NCBI GenBank assembly: GCA_013396635.1
Contig: WBMW01003189.1
Span: forward strand, 305,761-369,760
Length of the DNA: 64,000 nt
DNA from: Penelope pileata
Lineage: Eukaryota > Chordata > Aves > Galliformes > Cracidae
Direction: 5' to 3'
A program made the translations under genes and the position numbers. The first letter of the stretch is position 1; every line of letters begins with the position of its first letter. Below the pieces are notes generated by a model. That model had not been told where the DNA came from. It searched no databases and saw only the letters and a list, made by a program, of their open reading frames with translations. This document shows, in pieces, positions 49,283 through 59,592 of this stretch.

Positions 49283-50349
49283 GTGTGAGAGTGCTTACTT
49301 TAGTACTGGGGTGGGAGAAACAGAGGAGCTGTTCTAAGTTTCTTCCCAGACAGATGGGGATTTCTATGTGGCACGCTTCCATGCTCCAGGAGGGATTTCT
49401 GATAACACTTGAGCTACTAGCTCAGTATCTTTCCCTTCCTAGCAATGCTGTTCCAATCAAGCGTAGTGGATGTGAGGTCTTAGTCATGGCAGGGCTGTAC
49501 CTCAGGACAATGTGACTCTGTCTGGGTTGCTTTTCCCAGGCCTGAACGTGCAACATGGCAACCTGTGTCTGCCTGAAGCCATGTGCCAGAGACAGCAGGT
49601 CAGGGCAACGGGGCCAAGGAAAGGGAAGCTTTTCCTGCTGAGCAAGGTGTGAGGTACCTGCCTGCCCTGACTAAAGGGCCATCAGCTTGGTTAGGATATT
49701 GCTGGGGAAGGGGAGCTCTGCAGGTCTCCTCTGCATCTGGAGGAGGAAGCGTGGTTTCAGGTCTGGTCTTCAAGTCTGTTACTGCTTCTACAACCCCTCT
49801 TCTGTAGGCAATACCGCCGCCAGGTGCTGCTGATGCCCCTGCTCCCCTCAGACCTCTCCCCCATGTGTGCACAGGGAGCTGGCCAGTTAATTGGGCTCTA
49901 AGCTTAAAGACGAAAATCAACTTCCCTCACTTGCTTACATCCTTCTCTTGCTTCCCAGGCTGGGGTGCATCTGGTGACATGAGTGGATGCTTTTCTCTGT
50001 GAATAGCACTGCACTGGCACCATTAAGCAAATTAGTACTTTGATATCTCAGATCAAAGAACCTTGGAGCTGGTGACAAGCTCCGGTTCAAATTTCTTTCT
50101 TCCTGGAAGCAAACAGTATTGCCTTCCTAGCAGCCTGAGCCACTTCTATTCTCCTTTCCCCATCCCTCTTTATAATCTGTACCCTCATTGCTGTGCAAAT
50201 GAGCCCATCTGCCCGACTGTGTGTTGGGCAAGCGTGTCAGGCTTCACAACTAAACTGCAGCTACATTTCTAAGCATAAAATTTGTCAGGCTTTACAGCAT
50301 CACCAGCAGAGATTTGTGTGCCTCGGGTAGGGCAGTGCTTTCCCTTTAG

Positions 50350-50475
50350 GTCTGGAACCTGGAAATATGACAGCTGCTAACAAAGGTGAGATTGGTTTTA
50401 ACTTTGTAGAAAGTGCTTCCACCTCTTTTTATGCATGTTCTGGATTTCTGGCTTGGGCATCAACTGCTGTCACAG
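50350..50475 (+). pseudogene. OVCH1: OVCH1-like CUB3, third exon, intact
   Basis: Acceptor cctttag, donor gtaagt, phase 1 to 1, 126 bp against 129 bp for the equivalent CUB2 exon. Peptide CLEPGNMTAANKGEIGFNFV then ESASTSFYACSGFLAWAS. PGNM...F.FV.S...SGF.A matches the last CUB strands. The match is weaker than in CUB2, but phase, size and order agree. Confidence 0.68.
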
Positions 50476-51077
50476 GTAAGTGCGAACATTTGAATATGAG
50501 GCTGCCCTTAGCATGTGCTTTGTTCAGTCAGCACATCTCTCTTCTACTGCATTTATTTTCAGTTCCTTCCATCAGAATTGCTATGCATGCTTGGGGAAAT
50601 AAATGTGCAAAAATCTCTCAGTTAATTCCAACAATTTCAAATACACACGGATATAGGATGCTTGAATCTGTCTCACCACTCTGTAGGAGCACTTTAACTT
50701 AGCTCAGTTGGCCAGCCTGCCTCAACCATGTTCCCAGCTGCTGAGCTAGAGGGACCCTCAAGGTGGAAGTTTAAAGGTCTCATCAAGCTTTTACATTTTT
50801 CATGTTTGCCCATTAGGAAAGTTTCCTCCAAGCGATCCTGTATTTAGGGTCTCGGCGTCTGATCTGGATCACTCTTCAGAATTCAAGTTGTTTCTGAAGT
50901 CAGTAGCCTTTTTTTTTCTGGTTGATCAGGCCCGTGTAAAGTGTATCAACCAATGAAACTTAAATCCTAGTGTTACATGACTTTCTCCAGTACCAACAGG
51001 CCTGCTTAAGGAAATTTATGCAGGAACAGGTTTAAGCGAGTGATATGATTGTTTTCCTTTTTATTTTCTTTTGATAG

Positions 51078-51293
51078 TGTCCAGTCTATGAATTAATTCC
51101 TGTTGGAGCCACTGAAATAACATCTCCCAATTACCCTGGTATTTACCCTGACATTCTGAAGTGCACTTGCACAATTTATTCCACTTCAGAAAATAAACTG
51201 AAGGCTGTTAAAGACTTTGTAACTGAGGATGCAAGGGACTGCATTTGGGATTGAGTGTTTATGATGGACCATGTCTCTCTTTGAGGTTCCTGG
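51078..51293 (+). pseudogene. OVCH1: OVCH1-like CUB4, first two-thirds in one exon, with frameshift
   Basis: Acceptor ttgatag. Peptide CPVYELIPVGATEITSPNYP then GIYPDILKCTCTIYSTSENK and VTEDARDCIWD, then TGA at 51252-51254. The continuation LSVYDGPCLSLRFLG is in another frame from 51251, so one base is missing (or two added) at about 51246-51251. The exon ends at phase 1 before gtatgt. C...ITSPNYPGIYP, C.C.I, D.C.WD.LSVYDGP are CUB landmarks. The start frame (TGT in phase 0) does not fit the phase-1 end of the previous exon, suggesting a further indel or altered acceptor. The last CUB4 exon was not found. Confidence 0.85.
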
Positions 51294-53793
51294 GTATGTT
51301 GAACTCCGTCCTCATTTGTTGTCTTAATTTTCTGACCCCTTTTATTGAACGTGGCCAAATTCCCTTCTTTTCCGGGGGGAGGGAGAGGGACAGCGCTATC
51401 TGATTAGGTACCTCAAGTAGGAAGCCTACATGGGAAGCCTGCTGCCACTTGACTCTGCCAAGAGACACAGATAGGTTTGTCATCCAGGGTCTCCTAGATG
51501 GGAGTGACCTGGACTCAGCATGTCTTGACTTCCAGCATCATGGATATATGGGAGGATACTTGTATCAATTCCTCTTTTTACACCCTTTATTTCTTGGTAC
51601 TTATTCACTGCCTGAAACACAGCTTGAGCAAGTACTGCTGTGAGTACCAAAGCTGTCATATAGACATTGGCATCTTTGGGTACAGAAGTACTTACTGAAA
51701 AGGCTTCATGCCTTTCTGGTTCTCCCACTGCCTCTATCCTTTCTCTTCCCACATATGTAGACATTTTTGGACCTGTTTGTTGAAGTAATCACACTGGAGT
51801 ATGAGATACACATTCATATAGCACATGGGAGCAAGTTGGCCATTGCACTAGGCTTCACTTCTTCAGCCTGGGCAGGGAGTGATGTTGCATAGGCCGCTGG
51901 AGACATACTTCTTGAAAGGCCCTGGAGCCATCTTGGCATCACTAGCATCTTCAAGTATCACACGGTTTGGGTTAAAAATATGTCACTGGAAATAATCAGA
52001 ATAGGGGCTGAGTGTCAAATAATACTTGGCAATGACTACAGCTACAGTATTTTATCTTAAGCAAACTTATGCAACCAGAAAAAAATCTTTCATCATGTTC
52101 TCTAGTAGCAACTTCCTGACCCTTCATTTCAAAACTGATGAATCTGTGGGATAAAGAAGCTTCAAAATCCTCCGTAAAGAGCTGTATCAGCAGCCAACAC
52201 AAAGTGAGATGGAAGGCAGCAGCCAATGCAAGCTCTAGGTCTTTCCCTGTCTACTTTGCGAAGAAGTCCTGTTGCTAAAGTGATATTGAAGATGACAGGC
52301 AGGTAAATTCGTAATGTTTTTCTGCGAAAGGTATTTCTCCTAAAGCTATTGCCCTGAGATAGTGTCAGGATAGTCTTCTGTGCTCCCTTGTATCCAAAAC
52401 TGTAGCAAGTTAATTCAGTGCTGGCTCCAGGCACCTCACGTTAGGTGGTAGTCCTATCTCTGCAGTTCTCACCATCACCAAGCCAAAGACAGAAACGTTC
52501 CTGAGGAATGATTGTTTCCCTAAACAAAAGACTAGCCAAAAAGCTAGTTTAAAATAGGTGTATATTGGGAAGAACAATTGGTCCCACCATGTAACTGACC
52601 CCTGATTAATTAATAACCACTCTCTGGAACCTGACACTTATAAACAGGAAGCAGAAAGACAAACAGTTTAGTCCTCTGTGGTAACGCTTGTTTGAGAGCT
52701 TGGCTGCTCTTACTAGAGGGTCATGTCTTTTCCTGGGGTGCAGAAAAGGGATAAAGAGAGCCTGTTACAAAAAGTTCAGTTCCCATGGCATGATCCAGAA
52801 ACCCCGCTGTGAAAGAAAGGGAAAGATGTGTCGTACCTCAGCCCTTAAAGTCCTCTATACGTTTCTCCAAGCCAACTCTGCCAATTGCAAGTATTTAATG
52901 GACTTCTTTTGTTAAACATTTTTCCTCCCCTAGATTCATCCTCTGTATTACTGACTTCTGAGGAAACAAAATACTGCTCACTTCTAGTCTTCTTTCCTTC
53001 CTCATGCCAACACCTGTGATCAGCAAAAGTTGATGATGGTGGGATTCATGTTATTTATGTCACATTTAATGTGCTGTTACCAGAGCTGGCTGGGAACATG
53101 TCAGTGAACTAATTTTGGAAAATGGAAACTTACTATGAAGGAAATGCTTCATAAATAACAGTTTTGACTTAAATAAATCAAGGTATGCTTCTCATCTGGA
53201 AAATGTGACTTCCTGAAAAGCTTGTGGAGAACTGCTTACTTACAATATATCATCAGCCTGTACACATATGAGACGTCATGGTTCAAATTCTTTCTAAGCT
53301 GGTATTAGTTGAGGTCTTCAGTATAGCATATATGGGTATTTTCTGTTCTTTTCATTCCAGAAACAAACCGGCACTCCTGGAGCTGCAGAAAACAATCAAG
53401 CCAGGTACTGCTTGGGCCCCAGCATATTCAGCTGCGATGAGGTTAGTGGTTAGAATAAGGCTCTGACATCGGGCACAGTGCTTAGTATGTTTGTGGGGAG
53501 ACGAGTGAGAGGTCATTTGCATCCTACAAATTAAGGGATGCTAAGAATTAAACGAGCAGTGAGCCTTTGGGGCAGTTTGCTTCCTATCTGACTAAAATAC
53601 AGCATAAAGACTAGGAATGCTTCTTCAGCAGGCTTTGAAAGCTCTTTCAAGCAACCTCGCCTGTGACTTTAAGGTTAACTGTAAGCTGCAGTTGGTCAGG
53701 AGAATGGCAAAGATCACCTGTTCTACCTGTCCTCCTAACCTGTCTCACCTGTACTATGACCGTTAAAATTAATGAGGCAAAATTAAGCATACG
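51294..53793 (+). other. OVCH1: Interval expected to hold the CUB4 end and protease 3 His/Asp exons; none recognised
   Basis: Gene order requires one CUB exon and two or three S1 exons here. I found no TAAHC, DIAL or CLP...GWG-like block on the + strand. They may be deleted or decayed beyond recognition by eye. Open frames at 51480-52637 are short and unrelated. Confidence 0.45.
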
Positions 53794-53877
53794 TGTCCCA
53801 AGGGAGCTGTTCTGCAGCCCACCCCTGCTATTCCTATGCACGGCATTAATGACAAGTACATCTGTGCTGGTAGCAAA
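53794..53877 (+). pseudogene. OVCH1: OVCH1-like protease 3 exon fragment (ICAG block)
   Basis: The frame CPKGAVLQPTPAIPMHGIND then KYICAGSK runs to gtaata at phase 0. It resembles the S1 block xxAxLQQxxIPxx...INDxxICAGS that precedes the Ser exon. The 5' border is unknown; no defect is seen in this stretch. Confidence 0.65.
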
Positions 53878-56098
53878 GTAATATACCTGACGTACATTAC
53901 ATACTCCAGCCATGGCTGGAGTTGAAAGGAAAAATATTATATTTTGTCTAAAATGCCCAGAAGATTCTTATTAGAGGAATATCTTGTTGTAGTATATAAT
54001 CTAGATTTCATACAATCAAGTGCAATGCTTGGATAGAGCTGAGAGAAATTGGTTTTTCTGGTTAATATTATATGTAGCTTGGGGCAGGACTTGGGGGAAG
54101 AAAAAGGGAAGAGTGATAAGCAGTGGGGTATGTGATCGGGGCAGAGGTGGGGCACAGAAACAGAGCATTGAATAAGGAGGCTAAATAAGCGTGTGGATCT
54201 CGCTATGCTGTGGTAACAATATTCACAGAGAAAATGCCACAGTCCTTCCAAGAACTGCTTACCTACGTGACCTCGTGATGGGATTTTTGCCCTCAAGGAG
54301 AGAGATCCTGGGTCAAACCAGCCTGAGGAAAGCGGCTGCCCCAGCTCTCCGCTCCCTGACTCTTTGCAGGGTGTCCCCTCCACCTTCCCAGAAATTGCCT
54401 CCAGAAGATGTTCGGCTGGACTGCACCATGGCCTCAGACAGCGGTTCTGAGGGAAAGCCAGGCTTGACTCATTAAAACAGCGCTCTCAGGCATTCGGCGA
54501 GTACAGCAAGGGAACGTATACATTATTAAAGCCCTGTCTCATCTGCTTTGCAGTTATGAGATACTAGGGGGGAGGGAGGTCGAAGCAGTCAGTTAAGAGA
54601 CAAGCAAAGCAGGGGGCTGACTGAAGTAAGAGTGAGGAAACTTTTCCTGGCATTGATGGGAACTTGCCTTGCAATGCAGTGATGGTGCTTACAGGCAGCA
54701 GGGGAAGCAGGCACTGACACAGCACTTCACAGCAGCGAGGGGAGATGGGAGCTGGCAGTGAGCGTGCCTTGCTCTGACGTGGAAGTGCACCTATGGCCTG
54801 TCGAGGGCAGCGAGGGCTCAGACTGGGGGCAGTGCCAGGCCAGATCCCCCACATCCCCTCCCCAAGCATTGCCTGCAGTGTGTGAAATGCTTTCCAGATA
54901 GGAGCTGGGCTGCCGTCTCTGTTGGAGAGCGGCTGCTTCTGGAAAGGCAAAGCCAAGGTGGAGGCTGAGCGAAGGGGAGGGAACGCATGGGGGATGAGAT
55001 CACTCTCAGGGTGTCTTGCTCCCCGGGCCTTCTGGCCTGTGTCACCCCCTGGTGGCAGTCTCTCCTTGGGGACAGCTTGGTGGCTGAGGAGGAGAAACGG
55101 CTCCTCCATCTTCAGTCTGTGCCACCCTGTCATTCAAAATAGCCATTGACTCACGCACCAGGAGACGCAAGGCATGCATGCGTGCACGTAGCTGACACAG
55201 GGCTTGTCTGCGACCCCTCCTGCTGGCCCTTAGCCACAGTCTGGCACAGGGAGTGACAGGGAAGCAAGCTCCTGGCTGGCTGCAGGCTAAGTGGGGAGAG
55301 CTGGAATGAGAATGGTGGACTTGGAGATGCTGCCAGACAGTGTGCTCATCTGTGCTCTGCAAGAGTGTTTGTGGCAGTGCGCTAGCTTTGCTCACTGTAA
55401 CGGCTTGGTCCAACCCTCCTGGTCTGCTGGTGTCCCCTGTGGGAGACAAGGGAGAGGTGTGGGGCCTACAGTGCTTTATGTGCTATGGACACTTCCCATC
55501 GGTGACTGCCATCCTATTACAGCTCCTGGCTGATGGGCTGGGTCCCCCTGCCAGCTGCACACCTTCCAGCTTCAGCAGGCCAGGCTCCAAGCTGCACTGA
55601 TGACAAAAGCCAAGCTGGCTCTGGATGACTGGACATAGAGAGACACATGCCTCTGAAACATGAAAATTCTTTGTGATATTGGATAACATACACGTAAGCT
55701 GGGATCTGCCCTCAAAAGTGCACTGAATGACAGTTACAGGGCAGCTGGTGCAGCAGGACTCCTATCCCTGTAGCCAGCCTGATGCTGTTTCATTTTCCAG
55801 AGGAGGAACAGGGTGCTAAGCTGCAAGGAGCTGAGGTTTTTCTCCTCCCCTGTGAGGCCTGTGTGAACTATTGGGGACAAAATACTGTAGAGAGCAATAT
55901 CAACGCAGAGCTACTGGGGCAGCATTTGTGTGGTATGTAACCAAAGGGGTGGGAGTGCTATGCTGTACACAAATGTACCCACCAAGGCCAGAGCTCAAAG
56001 CCATGCTTTCCCTGGGCTTGATGGATTTACAAGCTTATGATGCTGTTGACATGTGGTAACTATGCCTTCTCTCTTTCTTCCCTCTTCTCTTTTCTCAG
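53878..56098 (+). other. OVCH1: Last intron of the ovochymase-like locus; nothing coding recognised
   Basis: Bounded by gtaata and tttctcag. The GC-richer part (about 54200-55600) yields overlapping open frames on both strands (for example 54564-55133 minus), none with a recognisable family. Confidence 0.55.
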
Positions 56099-56256
56099 GA
56101 GACTCTGCACAGCCTCTGATCTGCAAGACCCATGGGTGTTACAAGCTGGTTGGCATTGCAAACAGTGGCAATTGCCATCTAGAGTCACTAGCAGTCTAGA
56201 CCAAGGTTTCTGCCTACAGAGACTGGATTTCTACAGCCACAAACCAAAATGTCTGA
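56099..56256 (+). pseudogene. OVCH1: OVCH1-like protease 3, Ser-195 exon and C-terminus, with stop
   Basis: After tttctcag the frame reads DSAQPLICKTHGCYKLVGIA then NSGNCHLESLAV, TAG at 56197-56199, then TKVSAYRDWISTATNQNV and TGA at 56254-56256. The S1 end pattern (VYTKVSxYxDWI) shows that the TAG replaces Tyr. GDSGGP is DSAQP: Ser is kept, GG is not. Only two bases (GA) precede GAC at the acceptor, where three are expected from the phase-0 end of the previous exon, so a base seems lost at the junction. Confidence 0.88.
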
Positions 56257-58184
56257 TTAACTTAAACAGGAGATTTTCATGTTCTGGTGTATTTTTCCTC
56301 AATTAAGAACTTGTAGAGTACATTGGGTAAAATGTGTGTGATTCAGGTCGCCTTTCTGTAGACTTTTTCTGGCTTGGAATTTTGAACGTGAGCACTTAGT
56401 TTTAAATATCTTTTTACTGCAGCACAATTTGTGGTGCCGTAGTTCTGAGATGATCCATTCAGTTTCAGAGAGATGCGTAGGAAATGCATGCTTCTTCAGG
56501 GGTTAGGTGCATGTTTAATGTCACGTCCTTTACACAACTGGTACCCGTCTGTCAAGATAAAATTGGTAACCCCTATTCCTCTCAGATAATCTGATTTACC
56601 AGATTTGTTGTTTTTTAAATGCCACTGCCATAGCATGGATAGTTAAGATGAAGTGCTTTAGCAACAGTGGTGCTGTGCTTCCTTTTTAGCAACTTGGAAT
56701 GTGGCATGATAGCTCATCCACTGGAAATATGCCTTCAGGTTTTGGAGAGATTCATCTATGACAAGCTCTTAGCCTTGTCTCATATTAGAGAGGCTGTAAG
56801 TCTCATATTAGAAAGTTCATGAGAAAGTTTAGATAAAAACTAGATTTGGAAGTGTATTTATGAATAATGCCTATAAGCATATACAAGCCATGAAACACCT
56901 ACTGCCTGCATCAGTCTCCTGTGGTTTCAGCACTATTGCGCACGACATACAAATCTGTCCTTTAAACAGAAGATAGTGCGCCCTCTTCCAATCTCTGCTG
57001 TATGTTGCAGTCCACTTAAATAAGAAAATAGAAACATTAGAGTGTTTGCGATGAAGAAACTTCATGGCTGTTCTCTGGCCAAGTGACCACGTCCACCATC
57101 TGCTGCCAAAATGTCTGAAGAGCTACAGCCCTCCTTGATGCCATGTGCCATTCAGGTACAATACTTCAATAAATTAGAAGTTACGCATGGCTTTTTGACT
57201 TGCCAAAAGGCCATGTGTACTAGTTTCTCTGTTGCTTAAAGAAAACTTTCTCTTCAGTCCCTGTCCCATGCTACTTTTGGAAGAAAGCCTCAAATATGCT
57301 CTCACAAGTCAGAAAACATCAGTCAATCTTTACAAAATAATAGTTCCCCTGAACCAGTGGAGCTGTAAATTGCAGGATGTGTCAGGCTGCTGTTGCTGTT
57401 GACTGACTTGCTGTGTTATAACTAACTTTAAAAAATTGCTCTGCCACCATGACAGCAACCATGGTGTGGGGTTTGGCTCAAAGGTATGATTTCCCCAGTG
57501 CATCTTCAGCTGTGTAAACAGAGCAGCTTAGGGTTTGTAATTCAGTGCTGTATCACAGACGGCTGAGACTTTGTGTTGTGACAATGTGAGCAGCATTAAG
57601 TGAATAACCTACTCGCTGAAACCTTCAGAAGTACAGGGATAGGATGGGTCACCCATCCACTGCTCTTGGTGGCAGGCATTGAGAGAGAAAGAAACTTGTT
57701 CCCAGGTCTCCTGACCTGCCAGTAACCATTCGATGTCTCAAATCAGGATGTGATGCCTAGTCAAGTGACATCCCAGGCGTGCTCCTGCCCAACCCTGGGG
57801 AGCTAGGCAGAGCTGCAGGGTAAGACCAGGCTCTGGGGCACATTTGTGGAGGCAGCAGGAGGCACTGGCATGCCTTGGGCCATTTTGTAGCTTAAATTGC
57901 ACTGAGAGGAAAGTGTTAGGGAAATTTCTGGTAAAGCTGAAAAGAGGCAATTAACATTCATCTGATCTCGCCTTGTAAGGAAATTGTCATTATATAAAAT
58001 AATTTGGACTTCTAACTCAGAGTCATAATTTAAATGAACATGTAGGGCATCTGCTGTTTATGTTGTCCTCCAAGATCTGCTGCGTGCTCTCCTTCTGGAC
58101 CATCTGCTTGATACAGGCGTGTCTGGTAAGAGAAGAGAGAGCCTCCAGTCCAGGGTGAGGTACAGCACTTCCTATAGAGGAGTT
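56257..58184 (+). other. Sequence downstream of the pseudogene; no gene seen
   Basis: Ordinary AT-rich intergenic sequence. An AATAAA at 57168-57173 could once have served the ovochymase-like gene, but nothing supports this beyond the hexamer. Confidence 0.5.
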
Positions 58185-59592
58185 CATAGAATCATAGAAT
58201 GGCTTGGGTTGGAAAGGACCTTAAACACCATCCGGTTCCAACCCCCCTGCCATGGGCAGGGTTGCCACCCACTAGGTCAGGCTGCTCAGGGCCATCCAAC
58301 CTGGCCTGGAACATCTCTAGGTTTCACAGCTTCTCTGGGCAGCCTGTGTCAGTGCCTCACCGCCCTCTGAGTAAAAAAAAAAAAAAAATTCCCCCTAACA
58401 TCTAACTTAAATCTCCCCCCTTTTAGTTTAAAGCTGTTTCTCTTTATCCTATCCCTATCTGTGTAAAAAGCCAGTCCCCCCTCCTGCTTATAAGCTCCCT
58501 TTGAGCGCTGGAAGGCCACAGTGATGTCTTCCTGAAGCCTTCCCTTCTCCAGGCTGAACAAGCCCAGCTCCCTCAGCCTGTCTTCACAGGAGAGGTGCTG
58601 CAGCCCACTGATCATCTTCGTGTCCTCCTCTGGACCTGCTCCAACAGCTCCACATCCTTCTCGTGCTGGGGGCCCCAGGCCTGGGCGCAGTGCTCCAGAT
58701 GGGGCCTCAGGAGGGCAGAGCAGAGAGGGACAGTCCCCTCCCTCTCCCTGCTGCCACCCCTCTTCTGATGCAGCCCAGGATACCATTGGCCTTCCAGGCT
58801 GCAAGCGTACACAGCTGGCTCATGTCCAGCTTTTCATCCACTGGAACCCCCAAGTCCTTCTCCATGGAGCTGCTCTCAAGGAGTTCTTCTCCCAGTCTGT
58901 ACGCATATCTGGGATTGCACCACCAAGTGCACTTGGCCTTGTTGAATCTCATTAGGTTCTCATGGGCCCACTTTTCAAGCCTGTCCAGGTCCCTTTGGAT
59001 GGCGTCCCTTCCTTCTATTGTACCAACTGCACCACTCAGCTCAGTGTCTGCCATCTGCAAACTCGCTGAGGGTGCACTCAATCCTACTATCCAGATCATT
59101 GATAAAAATGTTGAAGAGCACCAGTTCCAAGACAGACCCATGGGGGACACCTCTTATGACTGGATCGTCTTTTCTGCCCTTCTTAAAAATGAGATTAACA
59201 TTTCCCTTTTTGCAGTCACCAGGGACTTCACCTGACAGCTGTGACTTTTCAGATATGACAGACAGTGTTTTGGCAACCGCATCAACCACTTCCACCAGAA
59301 CCCTGGGATGCACATCGTCCAGCCCCATAGACTTGTACACATTCAGTCTCATGAGGTGGTCTTGAATTTGTTCCTTGCTTACAGTGGGAGGGATTTTGTT
59401 CCCCCAGCCCCCACCTTGAGATTCAGGGGTGTGAGAGATGTGGGAAGCCTGACTATCAGTGAAGACCGAGGCAAAGAGCTCGCTGAGCGCCTCCGCCTTC
59501 TCGGTGTCTGTTGTTGCCGTTTCTCCCTTCTCATGTATCAAAGGGAGTTCGCTTTCCCTGGAGCTCTCCCTCCAACTTTTGACAAGCAAGTC
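58185..59592 (-). mobile_element. CR1 LINE, 1.4 kb, 5' truncated with internally deleted reverse transcriptase
   Basis: The 3' end (left side) is TCATAGAATCATAGAATGGC, followed by CR1 blocks to about 59592. On the minus strand, 59589-59041 reads EKAEALSELFASVFTDSQ, VSKEQIQDHLMRLNVYKSMG, LDDVHPRVL and NLIFKKGRKDDP. It then jumps directly to VPHGSVLELVLFNIFINDLD and ECTLSEFAD. Intact CR1 ORF2 has a long palm segment between FKKG..EDP and VPQGSVL, so that part is deleted near 59155. The catalytic FADD box reads FADG and shifts frame. A second frame, 59150-58707, continues with DAIQRDLDRLEKWAHENLMR and FNKAKC. The copy cannot encode an active enzyme. Confidence 0.93.

Larger units (their letters stand above)
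25385..56256 (+). pseudogene. OVCH1: Ovochymase-1-like multi-domain serine protease, unitary pseudogene
   Basis: At least 19 exon remnants on the + strand spell protease 1 (25385-30669), CUB1 (31793-33875), CUB2 (33922-36947), protease 2 (37927-40650), CUB3 (48422-50475), CUB4 (51078-51293) and the C-terminal part of protease 3 (53794-56256). Intact ovochymases are secreted egg or oviduct polyproteases in which trypsin-like and CUB domains alternate. Linkage just downstream of TMTC1 on the same strand points to OVCH1 rather than OVCH2. Splice phases agree across most junctions, so this is the ancestral intron-containing locus and not a retrocopy. Lesions include premature stops (30624, 33577, 38076, 39409, 39547, 56197), five frameshifts, a CR1 inserted in a CUB1 exon, and loss of catalytic His and Ser in protease 1 and catalytic Asp in protease 2. 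No full-length protein is possible. The 5' end and several protease 3 and CUB4 exons were not found. Family assignment is firm; the orthologue name is inferred. Confidence 0.88.

Noticed and set aside
54564..55533. Cluster of open frames on both strands in a GC-richer patch
   Set aside because: They overlap on opposite strands without recognisable motifs. They sit in the last intron of the pseudogene and are best explained by base composition.
58349..59589. Several open frames with coding-like peptides
   Set aside because: They are pieces of CR1 ORF2 and its antisense, not a host gene.
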